The notes under the pieces were generated by a model. It was not told the origin of the DNA. It made no database searches and saw only the letters and a program-made list of their open reading frames with translations. DNA of 59,332 bases, from NCBI RefSeq assembly GCF_030695085.1, contig NZ_JAUYTS010000194.1, positions 1 through 59,332 of the forward strand. The letters run 5' to 3'. Of the stretch, positions 35,236 to 43,075 are shown in pieces; position 1 is the stretch's first letter; every line of letters starts with the position of its first letter. The stretch comes from Falsiroseomonas sp. GTDB lineage: Bacteria > Pseudomonadota > Alphaproteobacteria > Acetobacterales > Acetobacteraceae. The position numbers and the translations under genes are program-made.

Positions 35236-38200
35236 TCAGGCCGGTGCCGCGCCCTGCCGCGCCGCCATCCAATCCAGCGCCAGATCGAACAGCATGGGGC
35301 TGCCGACGCGTTTTCGGGCGAGCGCCGCCCAGGGCTGCGGGGGGCGCCAGACAGGCTGGACGCGTGCGCGGAGCGTCGCATCCCCGGCACGTCCCCGGCA
35401 CCCGGCCTCCGCCACTGCGACGGCCTCGGCCTCGTGCCCGCCCAGGCTGAGCAGACCGACCAGCGCATGGATGCAGGCGTCACGGCTCGCACCCGACTCG
35501 GCCAGGCTTCGCGCCAGGGCCAGTGCCGTGTCGTGATCTCCCACGGCGATCACGAGGAACAGCAGCGCCGTCCTTGTATGACCGTCGCTGGGCAATTCCT
35601 CACGGGCCAATAGGTCGCGCAGCTGTTCCGGCCGGGGCGGCGCATCCCGCATCAACATCCGGTGGAGTTCGGCACCCAGCGTCGTGAACCGGACCTCGCC
35701 GGGCAGCGCCGAGGCCGGGACATCGCCGGATTCAACAAAAGCCCCGATTGCCGGAGCGACGGCGGCGATGATCTGCGGATGATTGAAGTCGCCATGGTCC
35801 ACGGTCGGCAGGGCCAGCGGCGTGACGGGAACGCCGAGTGCCTGCCAGCGCGCCTGCGCCTCTTTCTGCAACACGAAGGGAGCGGGCGCGCACCGGCAAA
35901 TCAGCAGCATCCTGCCAGGTTCGCTCTCACTGCCGGCCAACAAAGCCCTTGCTTCGACCGCCACCGCATCCTTGCCCGCATGCAGAGGGGCCGTATCGAG
36001 GGCGATGATGCGGCCCGGGCGCCAGGCCCCGCGCGGCAGGATACGGTCGACGAGCCAGGCGATGTTGCCGGCGACCGAGAAGCCGACCATGGCGCAGGGC
36101 CGCAGCCAGGGCATCGCTGCAAGTTGTCCGGCTATCTCCTGCGCGCAGGCCAGCCACACCCCATCCTGCAGCATGGTCCGATCGCCGATATCGGCATCGA
36201 AGCCCCATATCTCGTGATCGGGAAGCGCATGCTGGGCGAACATCGCGAGTGGCGCCAGGTGGCCCCTGAAGCTCGGCATCCCGAGGATGGTGCCCTTGGA
36301 AAGCCCCCGCGCATGGCGCAGGCGCTTCAGTGTCACGCGCCCCCGCGCGTCGAAGCGCCCGGTTTCCGGGGCTGGGCCGATCCGGGCTGGGCCGATCAGG
36401 GCTGGGCCGATCAGGGCTGGGCCAATCTGGGACGCCCCCATCTGAACGGACCCGATCTGCAACCGCATCAAGGCGACCAGGCCCCGGATGGTTGGCCTGT
36501 CGAGGAACGCCGCCGGGCTGAGTGGCCGCGCCATGCGCCGTTCCATCGCCAGGGTCAGTTGCAGCAGCTTCACGGAATCGCCGCCAAGCGCGAAGAAATC
36601 GGCATCCGGATCGGGCGCCTCGATGCCCAGCACCCGCGCCCAGTCGGCGCGCACCTGGGCCGCCAGTTCGTCCGCCTCGGCCACGTCTGGTTCGGACAGG
36701 TCCGAGCCTGCCGCTGCCGGCAGAAGCGCCAGCAGCGCCTGGCCATCCACCTTGCCGCCGGGCAGCAGCGGCAGCGCCGGGACAACCCAGAAGCGGGCTG
36801 GCACCATGTAGCGCGGCAGCCGGGCTGCCAGCCAGGCGCCGGGGTCGGCGGGCGCGCCCTGATCGGTCACCAGGAAGGCCACAAGCTGTGTTGCGCCGCC
36901 CTGGTCCCGCGGCTGCACGGAGACCTGGGTGCAGCCGGGCATGCCCCGCAGCGTCGCCTCGATCTCCAGCAGGGAGACGCGCTGCCCGTTCACCTTCAGC
37001 AGCCGGTCGCGACGCCCCTGCACCACCATGCAGCCATCCGGCAGCAGCCGCACCACGTCACCCGTATAGTACAGCCGGCGCCCGCCGCCGCGCGGGTCGG
37101 GCGGGAAGCGTTCCGGATCCACCCGCCCCTCCGCCCAGTCACCCAGCGCATGCAGGCGGGAGCTGATGACCAACTCCCCCGCCTCGCCTTCCGCCGCCGG
37201 ACGGCCTGCCTCGTCCAGCAACAGGAACTCGGCCACCGGGTAGATGCGGCCGTTCGGCACCAGGGCGCCGGAGGGCAGCGCCTCGGTCCCGTCGGACCAG
37301 AAGAAGATCATGCTCTCCGTGCTGCCATAAAGGTTCTGCACCTCGCAGCCCGGTCGCAGGTGGGCGCGGGCCAGGGCGATGTCCTCGCGCAGCAGCGGTT
37401 CTCCGGCGAAGCGGATGCAGGCCGCCTGGCGCAGCGCCGGCGCCGCTTCCGGCATCGCCGCCACGCTGCGGAACAGCGAGGGGGTGAAGCGCAGGTGGTT
37501 CACGCCGAAGCGCGCGATGGCGCCGAACATGCCGGAGAGCCCACCCTGCCGCATGTCGTGCAGGCATAGCGTGCCACCACGGAACAGGAAGACCAACGCA
37601 TGGTGCAGCACGCCGAAATTGGCGTGGGAGCCGGCGATCATCACCGTGTCGCCCGGCCCAACCCCCATGACCAGGGCAGAGCATTGGACCTTCGCCTGTA
37701 GCGTCGCCTGGGCATAGACCACGAGCTTCGGGTGGCCGGAGGAGCCGGAGGTGGCGAACAGGAAGGCAGGCGCCGCCGCATCCAGCCCGCCCGAGGGCAG
37801 CGGTCCCGGCGCCAGCGGGAAGGACAGGCAGAGGCCGGGCCGGTCGCCCATTGCCTCCACCGCCGCCGCGTCGCCATCATGCAGCACAAGCGCCGCGCCC
37901 GCCGCCGCCAGCAGAGCCGCGTTGCGTGCAGGCGGGTTGGCCAGTTCCACCATCAGCATTGGCCGTCCTGCCGCCGCACAGGCGAACCAGGCGGCGATGT
38001 AGCCCGCCCCGGCGGGCAGCAGCAGCGCCACCGGCCCCGGTGGTGCGGCCGCCGCGCGGATCGCCGCAGCCAGCGCACCCACCTGGCCGAGCAACTCCGC
38101 AAAGCTCACCTGGCCAGCGGCGGAGACGATAGCCGGTCTGTCGGAATGGCAGGTGGCGATCTGCGCAAGGCTCTCGCACAGGGTCATCGCCAGCGTCTCG

Positions 38201-38280
38201 GCCGTCGGCGCCGGCAGAGCGGAGCGTCGCCAGTGGGTATCCTCCGCCAGCGGATCGGCTGCCATGACCGCCGCGCTCAT
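35236..38280 (-). CDS. NRPS-like single module: adenylation - carrier - thioesterase/hydrolase
   Basis: 1014 residues with no condensation domain. The adenylation domain (~30-520) has ATSGSSGHPK (A3, ~177), NLYGSTESM (A5, ~318), YYTGDVVRLLPDG (A7, ~406), GRRDRLLKVNGQRVSLLEIE (A8) and LPLLPGGKVDG (A10, lysine near 507). The carrier-domain serine is in FFALGGDSVKLLQL (~567). A linker with IGPAL repeats (~613-637) leads to an alpha/beta-hydrolase release domain with GFSVAG (~733) and a late DHGDF histidine. About 170 helical C-terminal residues follow. In place of the usual FDxS (A4) the domain reads SHANFG, so the aspartate that binds a substrate amino group seems absent. ATG 38280 overlaps the upstream gene stop. 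Confidence 0.85.
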   Translation of the reverse strand: MSAAVMAADPLAEDTHWRRSALPAPTAETLAMTLCESLAQIATCHSDRPAIVSAAGQVSFAELLGQVGALAAAIRAAAAPPGPVALLLPAGAGYIAAWFACAAAGRPMLMVELANPPARNAALLAAAGAALVLHDGDAAAVEAMGDRPGLCLSFPLAPGPLPSGGLDAAAPAFLFATSGSSGHPKLVVYAQATLQAKVQCSALVMGVGPGDTVMIAGSHANFGVLHHALVFLFRGGTLCLHDMRQGGLSGMFGAIARFGVNHLRFTPSLFRSVAAMPEAAPALRQAACIRFAGEPLLREDIALARAHLRPGCEVQNLYGSTESMIFFWSDGTEALPSGALVPNGRIYPVAEFLLLDEAGRPAAEGEAGELVISSRLHALGDWAEGRVDPERFPPDPRGGGRRLYYTGDVVRLLPDGCMVVQGRRDRLLKVNGQRVSLLEIEATLRGMPGCTQVSVQPRDQGGATQLVAFLVTDQGAPADPGAWLAARLPRYMVPARFWVVPALPLLPGGKVDGQALLALLPAAAGSDLSEPDVAEADELAAQVRADWARVLGIEAPDPDADFFALGGDSVKLLQLTLAMERRMARPLSPAAFLDRPTIRGLVALMRLQIGSVQMGASQIGPALIGPALIGPARIGPAPETGRFDARGRVTLKRLRHARGLSKGTILGMPSFRGHLAPLAMFAQHALPDHEIWGFDADIGDRTMLQDGVWLACAQEIAGQLAAMPWLRPCAMVGFSVAGNIAWLVDRILPRGAWRPGRIIALDTAPLHAGKDAVAVEARALLAGSESEPGRMLLICRCAPAPFVLQKEAQARWQALGVPVTPLALPTVDHGDFNHPQIIAAVAPAIGAFVESGDVPASALPGEVRFTTLGAELHRMLMRDAPPRPEQLRDLLAREELPSDGHTRTALLFLVIAVGDHDTALALARSLAESGASRDACIHALVGLLSLGGHEAEAVAVAEAGCRGRAGDATLRARVQPVWRPPQPWAALARKRVGSPMLFDLALDWMAARQGAAPA
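36371..36435. repeat. 15-base tandem repeat in the NRPS-like linker
   Basis: About four copies of a GGGCTGGGCCGATCA-type unit (plus-strand reading), the central two almost identical. They encode a repeating I-G-P-A-(L/R) pentapeptide between the carrier and release domains. It probably acts as a flexible linker whose copy number can change by slippage without breaking the frame. Confidence 0.85.
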
Positions 38281-39371
38281 GCCAGGGCTGAGTCCGGCCC
38301 GGCGAGGCCCGCAGGCCAATGCACCGGCACCGGCACGACAGCCGCGCCGGCGAAGGTTGCGGTGGTGATGAGCATCGGCACCGGCTTCCCGCCCGGCATG
38401 CGGAAGCCCACCTGCCCGGTCTGCGCGCGGGTCGCGGCGCCGGGAAAGGGGCGGAATGACAGGAAATCCGCGCTCGCCACCTGCAACAGGCGAATGCCCT
38501 CCGCCGCATCGACAATCCCGCGCAGTTCCTGCCACCAGGCGGCCTCGGCCGGGGCGTAGCGGGCCAGGCGCAGGCGCGCTTCCGCCGTCGTGCAGGGGCG
38601 GCCGAGGAAGCGTTCGATGTTGTGGTGCGTGGCCGCGTCGATCGCCGCCGCCGGGGCGATCGGCACCTCGCGCATGCGGGCCGCGAAATCGCCGAGATCC
38701 GATTGCACCAGCAGACGCACCTGCCCCGCGGCGCCCGGCCCCGCGGCGCCCAATTCCGCCGCCATCCTCTCCAGCGCACGCGCATAGGATTCGGTGCGCG
38801 CGACGGGAATATCGTTCACCCAGCCGGCAACGCCGTTGTTGAGGACGATGTGGAAGACCATGCCGGGCGGGTAGACTGCGGCGAGCCGGTGTTTGAGCCG
38901 CGCGATCACGTACAGGAACAGCAGTTCCGCGATCCCCGCCTCGAAGCCCAGGGGGCGGGAAAAGTCGGGCCGGGTGGTGGCGTGGTAGCCGCCATTGTAG
39001 CTCATGAAGAACGGGATGGGTGCGGCGCGCTGCACCTGTGCCAGCAACCGCCGGCGCAGACCGGGCAGCAGATGCGCCACCCGGCCGCGGGACTGGTGGT
39101 TGAACTCATGCCCCAGCAGGACGCCGAGGATCGCCTCCACCGGGTCCCCGTGCTGTGCCACCTCGCCCGGCGCCCCGGCGAAGGCGGCGCGCGCGAAGCT
39201 GGCGCAGTTCGCCAGATAATCGGAGATGCGGGCGCCCAACGCGGGCAGATCGTCACCGGAGACCCGATCGGCCTCGCTGAGCAGCGCCGGCTCGTACACC
39301 GTGTCGGCAATACACGCCGCAGGGCCAGGGGCGGAAAGCCTCTCGCCAAAAGCGGGTGATGCGTCGCTCAT
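38277..39371 (-). CDS. Distant isocyanide-synthase-like (PvcA/DIT1-like) protein
   Basis: 364 residues; no close family recognised. From ~108 to ~210 it follows the PvcA/DIT1 pattern: APIPFFMSYNGGYHATTRP (in PvcA: P-[IL]-x-F-x-L-P-x-F-P-x-K-S-x-N), LGFEAGIAELLFLYVIARLKHR (LG-x-LPD-xAE-x-x-A-L), YPPGMVFHIVLNNGVAGWVNDI (PG-x-x-x-x-I-x-S-D-G-R-V-F-x-D) and VARTESYARALERMAAELG. The order and spacing agree, but key side chains (FPxKSxN, SDGR) are replaced, so activity may differ. The C-terminal QVGFRMPGGKPVPMLITTATF parallels the K-x-G-I-x-L…T-P-W-H end of PvcA. It is coupled by ATGA to the A-T-release gene. A sigma70-like promoter lies just upstream, and there is no Shine-Dalgarno. Confidence 0.5.
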   Translation of the reverse strand: MSDASPAFGERLSAPGPAACIADTVYEPALLSEADRVSGDDLPALGARISDYLANCASFARAAFAGAPGEVAQHGDPVEAILGVLLGHEFNHQSRGRVAHLLPGLRRRLLAQVQRAAPIPFFMSYNGGYHATTRPDFSRPLGFEAGIAELLFLYVIARLKHRLAAVYPPGMVFHIVLNNGVAGWVNDIPVARTESYARALERMAAELGAAGPGAAGQVRLLVQSDLGDFAARMREVPIAPAAAIDAATHHNIERFLGRPCTTAEARLRLARYAPAEAAWWQELRGIVDAAEGIRLLQVASADFLSFRPFPGAATRAQTGQVGFRMPGGKPVPMLITTATFAGAAVVPVPVHWPAGLAGPDSALA

Positions 39372-39378
39372 GGCGCGA

Positions 39379-39407
39379 AATTAACGGCAGGATCAAGCCA
39401 ACGTCAA
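39379..39407 (-). promoter_or_regulatory. Sigma70-type promoter of the isocyanide-synthase-like gene (leaderless)
   Basis: Read on the minus strand: -35 TTGACG (39407-39402), 17-base spacer, -10 TTAATT (39384-39379). The expected start of transcription is at 39371-39373, the first base of the ATG or next to it, so the mRNA should have no leader. This fits the lack of a ribosome-binding site before this ATG. It separates the locus from the upstream peptidase operon. Confidence 0.6.
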
Positions 39408-39430
39408 ACGCCGGGGCGGGCCGTCCGCGT

Positions 39431-40696
39431 TCAGGCGGCCAGGCTCTCGATGATGGAAGGCAACCCCGGCACCTTGCCGGCCGGGCCGAGGGCGGCCAGC
39501 GTCGGCGCGCCGCGGAAGGCCATGGCGGCGGCTTCCTGCACCTCGGCCACCGTCACCGCGGCGATGCGGGCCTTGGTTTCCTCGGTCGGGATGATGCGGC
39601 CATGCACCTGGAGCTGGCGGGCGAGCTGTTCACAACGGCTGCCGGTGGATTCCAGGCTCATCAGCAGGCTGGCGCGCAGCTGCGCCTTGGCGCGGGCCAG
39701 CTCATCCTCCGACACATCCTTCTGCACGCGGCGCAGTTCCTCCAGCGCGACCGGCACCAGCTCCTCCGCCTGATCCTCGCCGGTGCCCGCATAGACGGCG
39801 AAAAGCCCGCCATCGGCGAAGGGCGAGGCGAAGGAATAGATGGAATAGACCAGCCCGCGCTTCTCCCGGATCTCCTGGAACAGGCGGGAGGACATACCGC
39901 CGCCGAGCAGGGTCGAAAGCAGCTGGGTTGCCATGTGCAGCTTGTGGTTGGCGGCGACGGATGGGAAGCCGAGGCACAGATGCACCTGGTCCAGGTCCCG
40001 CTCCTCCCGGAACTCGCCGCCGGTGTAGCGCGCCGGTTCCGGCACCGCGGCGATCGCGGCGGGCAATTCGCCGAAATGGCGCTGGGCGAGGTCGAGCAGA
40101 TCCTCATGCTCCAGCGCGCCGGCGGCGGCCACCACCATGCGGGAGGGGCCGTAATGGCGGCGCATATAGCCGGTCAGCGCCTCCCGGCTCATCGCCTTGA
40201 TGGTGTCCTCGGTGCCGAGCACCGGGCGGCCCATGGCCTGGGCGCCATAGGCGGTGGCCTGGAAATGGTCGAAGACGATATCGTCCGGCGTGTCGTTCGC
40301 CTGGCCGATCTCCTGCAGGATCACGCCCCGCTCACGCTCCAGCTCCTCCGGCACGAAGGTGCTGTGGGACAGGATATCGCCCAGAATATCGGCGGCGAGG
40401 CCGACATCCTCCTTCAGGATCTTGGCGTAGAAGGCGGTGTTTTCGCGCGACGTGTACGCGTTGAGGTGCCCCCCCACATTCTCGATCTCGCGCGCGATGG
40501 CCGCGGCGTCCCGGCGTTCCGTGCCCTTGAAGGCCATGTGTTCCAGGAAGTGGGAGACGCCGTTTTCCGGCGCCGCCTCATGCCGCGTGCCGGCATCCAC
40601 ATAGGCGCCGATCGAGACGGTCTCGACCCGCGGCATCTTCTCGGACACGACCGTGAGGCCGCTCGGCAGCCGGGTCAGGCGAATGGCGTCGTTCAT
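39431..40696 (-). CDS. M16-family zinc peptidase (processing-peptidase-like)
   Basis: 421 residues, one M16 repeat pair. The inverted zinc motif H49-F-L-E-H53 (GVSHFLEHMAFKGTE) is intact, with a downstream glutamate in ERGVILQEI. The second half carries LLGGGMSSRLFQEIREKRGLVYSIYSF. Alphaproteobacterial members are close to mitochondrial processing peptidase beta. It is encoded 18 bases after threonine synthase, the order commonly seen in this class, so cotranscription with thrC is likely. Confidence 0.95.
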   Translation of the reverse strand: MNDAIRLTRLPSGLTVVSEKMPRVETVSIGAYVDAGTRHEAAPENGVSHFLEHMAFKGTERRDAAAIAREIENVGGHLNAYTSRENTAFYAKILKEDVGLAADILGDILSHSTFVPEELERERGVILQEIGQANDTPDDIVFDHFQATAYGAQAMGRPVLGTEDTIKAMSREALTGYMRRHYGPSRMVVAAAGALEHEDLLDLAQRHFGELPAAIAAVPEPARYTGGEFREERDLDQVHLCLGFPSVAANHKLHMATQLLSTLLGGGMSSRLFQEIREKRGLVYSIYSFASPFADGGLFAVYAGTGEDQAEELVPVALEELRRVQKDVSEDELARAKAQLRASLLMSLESTGSRCEQLARQLQVHGRIIPTEETKARIAAVTVAEVQEAAAMAFRGAPTLAALGPAGKVPGLPSIIESLAA

Positions 40697-40714
40697 ATGT
40701 GTCCTTCGCCGCGG

Positions 40715-42118
40715 TCAGGCGACGTTGCGCAGGGTGTGGCGTCGCACGAAGGCCTCGATCTGGCCGAGATCGGCCGGCAGGCGGGAGTAACGCTCGGGAC
40801 GCTCATATAGGTCGGCCAGGCGCGAAGGCAGGGGGGCCTCGATGCCGGTGGCCTGGCGCACCGCATCCGGGAATTTCGCGGGGTGCGCGGTGGCCGCCAC
40901 CACGATGGGGATGGCCGGGTCCGATGGCGGGCTGGCCATGGCGGCGGCGGTGCCGATGGCGGTGTGCGGATCGGCCAGGTAGCCCTGCCCATGCAGCCGC
41001 CGGATTTCCTCGAGCGTCCCGGCATCATCCAGCGCGAAGCCGCGAAACACGCGCGTTGCGCTGTGCCAGGCGGCATCCGGCACCGGCATGCGGCCCTCCG
41101 CCCGGAACCGCCGCATGGTGTCCGCCGTCGCGGTGGGGTCGCGGCCCATCAACTCGAACAGCAGGCGCTCGAAATTGGAGGAGACCTGGATATCCATGGA
41201 GGGGGAGAAGGAGGGCTCGACGCTCCGCATCGTCATGTCGTTGTCCGACAGGAAGCGGGTCAGGATATCGTTGCGGTTCGATCCGATCAGCAATTGCGCG
41301 ATCGGCAGCCCCATGCGCCGCGCCGCCCAGGCGGCCAGCACATTGCCGAAATTGCCGGTCGGCACGGAGAACGCCACTTCCCGGTCCGGCGCACCCAGCG
41401 CCAGCGCGGAGGCGACGTAGTAGGGAATCTGCAGCGCGATGCGCGCCCAGTTGATGGAATTCACCGCCGAAAGCCGCATTTCCGTCCGGAACGGCGCATC
41501 GGCGAACATCGCCTTCACCAGATCCTGGCAATCATCGAAGGACCCCGCGATGGCCAGATTGGCGACGTTCGGCGCCAGCACCGTGGTCATCTGCCGGCGC
41601 TGCACCAGGCTGGTGCGGCCCTCCGGATGCAGGATGACGATATCGATCGCAGCACGGTCGCGGATCGCCTCGATGGCGGCGGAGCCGGTGTCGCCGGAGG
41701 TGGCGCCAACGATGGTCAGCCGTTCGCCGCGCCGCGCCAGCACATGCTCGAACAGCGGCCCGAGGGCCTGCATCGCCATGTCCTTGAAGGCCAGCGTCGG
41801 GCCGTGGAACAGCTCCAGCGCGAACATCCGCGTATCCAGCTGCACCAGCGGCGCCACGGCGGGGTGGCCGAAGCCGGCATAGGCTTGGCGCAGCATCGGC
41901 AGCAGCGTCGCATGGTCCGGCTGGCCGCCGGTGAACAGCGACAGGATGCGGGCCGCGAGGTCCGGGTAGGGCAGGCCACGCAAGGCGCGCCATTCGGCGC
42001 TGGTCAGCACCGGCCAGGTCTCGGGCACGAAAAGCCCGCCATCCTCGGCCAGCCCGGCCAGAAGGACGCCTTCGAAGTCGCGCGACGGGGCCTCGCCGCG
42101 GGTGGAGATGTAGCGCAT
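40715..42118 (-). CDS. thrC: Threonine synthase
   Basis: A 467-residue PLP enzyme converting O-phosphohomoserine to threonine. The PLP lysine is K112 in FHGPTLAFKDMAMQALG. The phosphate-binding loop is GATSGDTGSAAIEAI (~139-153), and NSINWARIALQIPYYV and VPTGNFGNVLAAW are further family segments. The length is of the long (E. coli/yeast) class. First gene of thrC-M16 peptidase; the hydrolase gene upstream is on the same strand, 42 bases away. Confidence 0.97.
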   Translation of the reverse strand: MRYISTRGEAPSRDFEGVLLAGLAEDGGLFVPETWPVLTSAEWRALRGLPYPDLAARILSLFTGGQPDHATLLPMLRQAYAGFGHPAVAPLVQLDTRMFALELFHGPTLAFKDMAMQALGPLFEHVLARRGERLTIVGATSGDTGSAAIEAIRDRAAIDIVILHPEGRTSLVQRRQMTTVLAPNVANLAIAGSFDDCQDLVKAMFADAPFRTEMRLSAVNSINWARIALQIPYYVASALALGAPDREVAFSVPTGNFGNVLAAWAARRMGLPIAQLLIGSNRNDILTRFLSDNDMTMRSVEPSFSPSMDIQVSSNFERLLFELMGRDPTATADTMRRFRAEGRMPVPDAAWHSATRVFRGFALDDAGTLEEIRRLHGQGYLADPHTAIGTAAAMASPPSDPAIPIVVAATAHPAKFPDAVRQATGIEAPLPSRLADLYERPERYSRLPADLGQIEAFVRRHTLRNVA

Positions 42119-42160
42119 CTGAGCTGAATAGCTCGCCCGAGGCCCTGCCGCGAGGGGGGG

Positions 42161-43006
42161 CTATGCGGGCGTGAAGCCGACCTCGATCAGGAAGGCCTCG
42201 ACCAGGGCGTTGAAGGCCGCTGGTGCCTCGAAATAGGCGGAGTGGGCCGCATCCGGAATCGGCGCCACCCGGGCGCCCGGAATCTCGGGCGCCATGGCGT
42301 GCAGGGCGAAGGGCGGAATCACCTGGTCCTGGCCGTTCGGCATGAACAGCACCGGGCAATTGCCGGCGGCGAGGTCGGCGGGCGGGCGGCGGCGCATGTC
42401 GCCCATGCGGGCGCGCAGCGCTTCCTTGTCCAGCCCGGCACTGAGCCGGTCGATCTGGGTGTAGAGGTGGTGCAGCGCGGGCTGGCGCGCGGCCATTGCC
42501 GGACCGGCCGCGGGGTGGATGTTGCCGGCCGCCATCGCGGCACGCGCCTCCGCGGAGTCCTTGGTCCAGCCCTCCAGACGCCCGCGCGCCGGCTCGGCCA
42601 TCTGGCGCGGGTCGAGCGATCCGGTGGTCGCCGCCAGCACCAGGGCGCGCAGCCGCCCGGGCCGGGCCAGTGCATATTCCACCCCGGTCCAGCCGCCCAT
42701 GGACTGGCAGACCAGCGCGATATCCCCCAGCCCCAGATGGTCCACCAGCGCCGCCAGGTCGCCCGCATAGTCCCGTGGATCCGGCCCGCCTTCCGGCGCG
42801 GTGGAGGGGAAGAAGCCGCGATGGGAGAAGCTGATGCAGGTATAGCGCGGCGCGAAATGCGCCACCTGGTGGAACCAGGACAGGTAGCAGCCGCCCAGCC
42901 CATGCGCGAAGACCAACGGCGGCCCGCTGCCCGTCACCTCATAGGCGATGGTGCAATCCGGGCGCTCCAGCGTGCCGAGCCGGCGGGCGGGGGCGGTGAA
43001 GGACAT
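42161..43006 (-). CDS. Alpha/beta hydrolase
   Basis: 281 residues with a full catalytic triad. The nucleophile is S102 in LVCQSMGGWTG (C-x-S-x-G rather than G-x-S-x-G), the acid is in MPNGQDQVIPP, and the histidine is in DAAHSAYFEAP. The oxyanion loop is HGLGG (~35-39). It resembles 3-oxoadipate enol-lactonase/epoxide-hydrolase-type enzymes in size, but no catabolic genes are nearby, so the substrate is unknown. It sits between thrC and the TIGR02302 gene on the same strand. Confidence 0.88.
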   Translation of the reverse strand: MSFTAPARRLGTLERPDCTIAYEVTGSGPPLVFAHGLGGCYLSWFHQVAHFAPRYTCISFSHRGFFPSTAPEGGPDPRDYAGDLAALVDHLGLGDIALVCQSMGGWTGVEYALARPGRLRALVLAATTGSLDPRQMAEPARGRLEGWTKDSAEARAAMAAGNIHPAAGPAMAARQPALHHLYTQIDRLSAGLDKEALRARMGDMRRRPPADLAAGNCPVLFMPNGQDQVIPPFALHAMAPEIPGARVAPIPDAAHSAYFEAPAAFNALVEAFLIEVGFTPA

Positions 43007-43075
43007 GGGCGCGGCCTCCTCAAGGGAGGGCCAGCCTACAGGGTGGGGCGGGCCGGGAAAGTCCCCGGCAGTGCC

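Noticed and set aside
35662..37569. 635-codon plus-strand open frame opposite the NRPS-like gene
   Set aside because: It is the antisense of codons for adenylation and carrier motifs; its composition (Gln, His, Arg, Gly) is typical of shadow frames.
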